Assembly: GCF_029888045.1 (NCBI RefSeq) | Contig: NZ_JARXRN010000020.1 | Coordinates: 190,283-254,282 of the forward strand | Length of the DNA: 64,000 nt | Direction: 5' to 3' | Source: Luteimonas rhizosphaericola | Lineage (GTDB): Bacteria; Pseudomonadota; Gammaproteobacteria; Xanthomonadales; Xanthomonadaceae | Shown: positions 62,536 through 64,000 of the stretch, piece after piece | Numbering within the stretch: the stretch's first letter is position 1 | Layout: every line of letters begins with the position of its first letter | Position numbers and translations under genes: made by a program | The notes under the pieces: model-generated | What the model was told of the DNA's origin: nothing | Seen by the model: the letters and a program-made list of their open reading frames with translations, nothing else | Database searches by the model: none

Positions 62536-63222
62536 ATGCCGACCTACTTCACGCCCAAAAGCCTTAAATTCCTGCGCGCCCTCGCCCGCCACAACGAACG
62601 GGCATGGTTCCAGGACCACCGCGACGACTACGAGACCCACGTGCGCGAGCCGTTCCAGCGCCTGCTGGCCGGCCTGCAGGCGCCGCTGGCCGAGGTCAGC
62701 GCGCACTACCGCGCCGATCCGGCCAAGGTCGGCGGCTCGCTGTTCCGCATCCACCGCGATACCCGCTTCGCCAACGACAAGACCCCGTACAAGACCTGGC
62801 AGGGCGCGCGGCTGTTCCACGAGCGCAGCCGGCAGGTGCCGGCGCCGTCGTTCTACGTGCAGCTGCAGCCGGGCAACTGCTTCATCGGTGGCGGCATCTG
62901 GCACCCGGAGCCGCCGGTGCAGCGCCAGATCCGGCAGTTCATCGTCGACAATCCGGGCGGCTGGCAGGCGGCGGCGCATGCGCCCGCGTTCCGGCGCCGC
63001 TTCGCGCTCGACGACGCCGACATGCTGGTGCGACCGCCGCGCGGATTCCCGGCCGATTTCGAGTACATCGACGACCTGCGCCACCGCAACTTCGTCGCCT
63101 GGCGCGGCATCGAGGATGACGCGATGCTGGGTCCGCGCCTGCTGCCCACCCTGGTGAAGGACCTCCAGGCCATGGCCCCGTTCATGGACTACCTCTGCGC
63201 CGCCCTCGACCTGGAGTTCTGA
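62536..63222 (+). CDS. DUF2461 family protein
   Basis: A 228-residue protein of the DUF2461 family: 'TPKSLKFLRALARHNERAWFQDHRDDYETHVREPF', 'SLFRIHRDTRFANDKTPYKTWQGARLFHE', 'FYVQLQPGNCFIGGGIWHPEP'. The function of the family is unknown. The ATG at 62536 is its usual start. Lies 31 nt after sbcB. Confidence 0.9.
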   Translation: MPTYFTPKSLKFLRALARHNERAWFQDHRDDYETHVREPFQRLLAGLQAPLAEVSAHYRADPAKVGGSLFRIHRDTRFANDKTPYKTWQGARLFHERSRQVPAPSFYVQLQPGNCFIGGGIWHPEPPVQRQIRQFIVDNPGGWQAAAHAPAFRRRFALDDADMLVRPPRGFPADFEYIDDLRHRNFVAWRGIEDDAMLGPRLLPTLVKDLQAMAPFMDYLCAALDLEF

Positions 63223-63226
63223 GCCC

Positions 63227-63766
63227 ATGCGCAAGTGGATCATCCTCGCCGGAGTGCTGCTGGCCGCGCTGCTGGCATGGACCGCCGCCGGGCCGTACCT
63301 GACGATGCACGCCATCGGCAAGGCGGTGCGCGAGGAGAACGCCGCCGCGCTGGCGCGCCACGTCGACTTCCCGCCGCTGCGCGCGAGCCTCAAGGCGCAG
63401 CTGGGCGACCGGCTGGCGCGCCGCGTGGGCGTGGAGGCGCAGTCGGGCTGGCTCGGTGCGCTGGGTGCGACGGTGGCCAACGAACTGGCCGGCGGCGCGG
63501 TCGACCTGATGGTCACGCCCTACGGCCTGGGCGCGCTGATCGAAGGCCGCAAGGTCTGGAACCGCGCCACCGGCCTGCCCCCGCCGCGCACCGAAGCCGG
63601 TGCCGCCGCGCGCCCCGACCCCTGGCGCGATGCCCAGCGGCGCTACGAATCGACCTCGCGCTTCACCGCCACCGTGCACACCGACGACGGCGCGCCGGTG
63701 GTGTTCGTGCTCACCCGCCAGGGCGTGCGCTGGAAGCTGTCGGATATCCGCCTGCCGCCGCCCTGA
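63227..63766 (+). CDS. DUF2939 family membrane-anchored protein
   Basis: A 179-residue protein with one N-terminal helix ('WIILAGVLLAALLAWTAAGPYLTMHAIGKAV') followed by the DUF2939 pattern 'EENAAALARHVDFPPLRASLKAQLGDRL' and a C-terminal strand pair ('VVFVLTRQGVRWKLSDIRLP'). Probably anchored to the inner membrane with a periplasmic domain. Lies 4 nt after the DUF2461 gene. Function unknown. Confidence 0.88.
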   Translation: MRKWIILAGVLLAALLAWTAAGPYLTMHAIGKAVREENAAALARHVDFPPLRASLKAQLGDRLARRVGVEAQSGWLGALGATVANELAGGAVDLMVTPYGLGALIEGRKVWNRATGLPPPRTEAGAAARPDPWRDAQRRYESTSRFTATVHTDDGAPVVFVLTRQGVRWKLSDIRLPPP

Positions 63767-63886
63767 CGCGCGTTCGCCATCGGCTGGCGCTTCGGTCGCG
63801 GCGCCAAGCGGCCCGGCGCATCCTGCCGCTGCGGTCGTCGCCCGCGCGTGGGCGGGCTCGTCCCGTCGGTACGCCAGCCCCCGCCC

Positions 63887-64000
63887 TCAGAACCGCCAGT
63901 TCAGGCTGAGCGTGTAGTTGCGCGGGGCGCCGTAGTAGCCGCTGTAGCGCAGCGTGTTGATGTACTTCTCGTCGCCGGCGTTGTTGACGTTGAGCCGCAG
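63887..64000 (-). CDS. TonB-dependent receptor, C-terminal fragment (runs off window)
   Basis: The last 37 codons of a gene that continues beyond the right edge. The reading 'NVNNAGDEKYINTLRYSGYYGAPRNYTLSLNWRF' with a terminal Phe is the classic final strands of a TonB-dependent siderophore-type receptor ('YxxxYGxPRxYxLSxxxxF'). Substrate not assignable from this piece. Confidence 0.85.
   Translation of the reverse strand: MRLNVNNAGDEKYINTLRYSGYYGAPRNYTLSLNWRF

Overview
The window is about 64 kb of a GC-rich gammaproteobacterial chromosome, almost certainly from the Lysobacteraceae/Xanthomonadaceae (a Lysobacter- or Luteimonas-like organism). The main evidence is the family-specific rpf (diffusible signal factor, DSF) gene cluster and the gene order that follows it: recJ-rpfE-greA-carB-carA, dapB, dnaJ-dnaK-grpE-hrcA, recN, fur, bamE, rnfH-ratA, smpB. 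Genus is an inference. Nearly all sequence is coding; no insertion sequence, prophage, CRISPR array, tRNA or rRNA was found. The only stable RNA seen is tmRNA.

Region 1 (1-20.8 kb) is the extended rpf locus. It starts with the 5' end of acnB, a small PIN/AbrB toxin-antitoxin pair and acnA (the position of rpfA in Xanthomonas). Then come rpfB (acyl-CoA ligase), rpfF (DSF synthase), and the convergent operon rpfG-rpfC (HD-GYP regulator and hybrid sensor kinase, no rpfH). After lysS and prfB (with its programmed frameshift) follow a periplasmic-sensor GGDEF diguanylate cyclase, the LytTR regulator rpfD, a divergent membrane acyltransferase, recJ and rpfE. Together they make a DSF synthesis/turnover module, a c-di-GMP degradation output (RpfG) and a nearby possible c-di-GMP source.

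Region 2 (20.8-41 kb) is housekeeping: greA, carAB with a terminator-like hairpin in the carA leader, dapB, the heat-shock operon hrcA-grpE-dnaK-dnaJ, recN, fur, bamE, rnfH-ratA, smpB, an orphan CHASE/PAS histidine kinase, tmRNA, and a two-gene unit of an amino-acid permease and a lipoprotein-like methyltransferase.

Region 3 (41-49 kb), mostly on the minus strand, holds an OmpA-type lipoprotein, alr-phrB, dnaB (with a perfect DnaA box upstream), a 0.7 kb non-coding stretch with heptamer repeats and a REP-like palindrome, the rpsF-rpsR-rplI operon and an A-type Fe-S carrier.

Region 4 (49-63.8 kb) is a long co-directional plus-strand run: asnS, small unknown genes, a PaiB-like protein, an SDR, nei, then a kynurenine/2-aminomuconate catabolic operon (aldehyde dehydrogenase, carbonic anhydrase, RidA-type deaminase, 3-hydroxyanthranilate dioxygenase, an unknown exported protein, ACMS decarboxylase, kynureninase, kynurenine monooxygenase), followed by sbcB and two DUF proteins. 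The window closes with the C-terminus of a TonB-dependent receptor.

The most interesting non-gene signal is a recurring -10-like hexamer (TANNNT) exactly 6 nt before the start codon of at least seven genes, which suggests widespread leaderless transcription.
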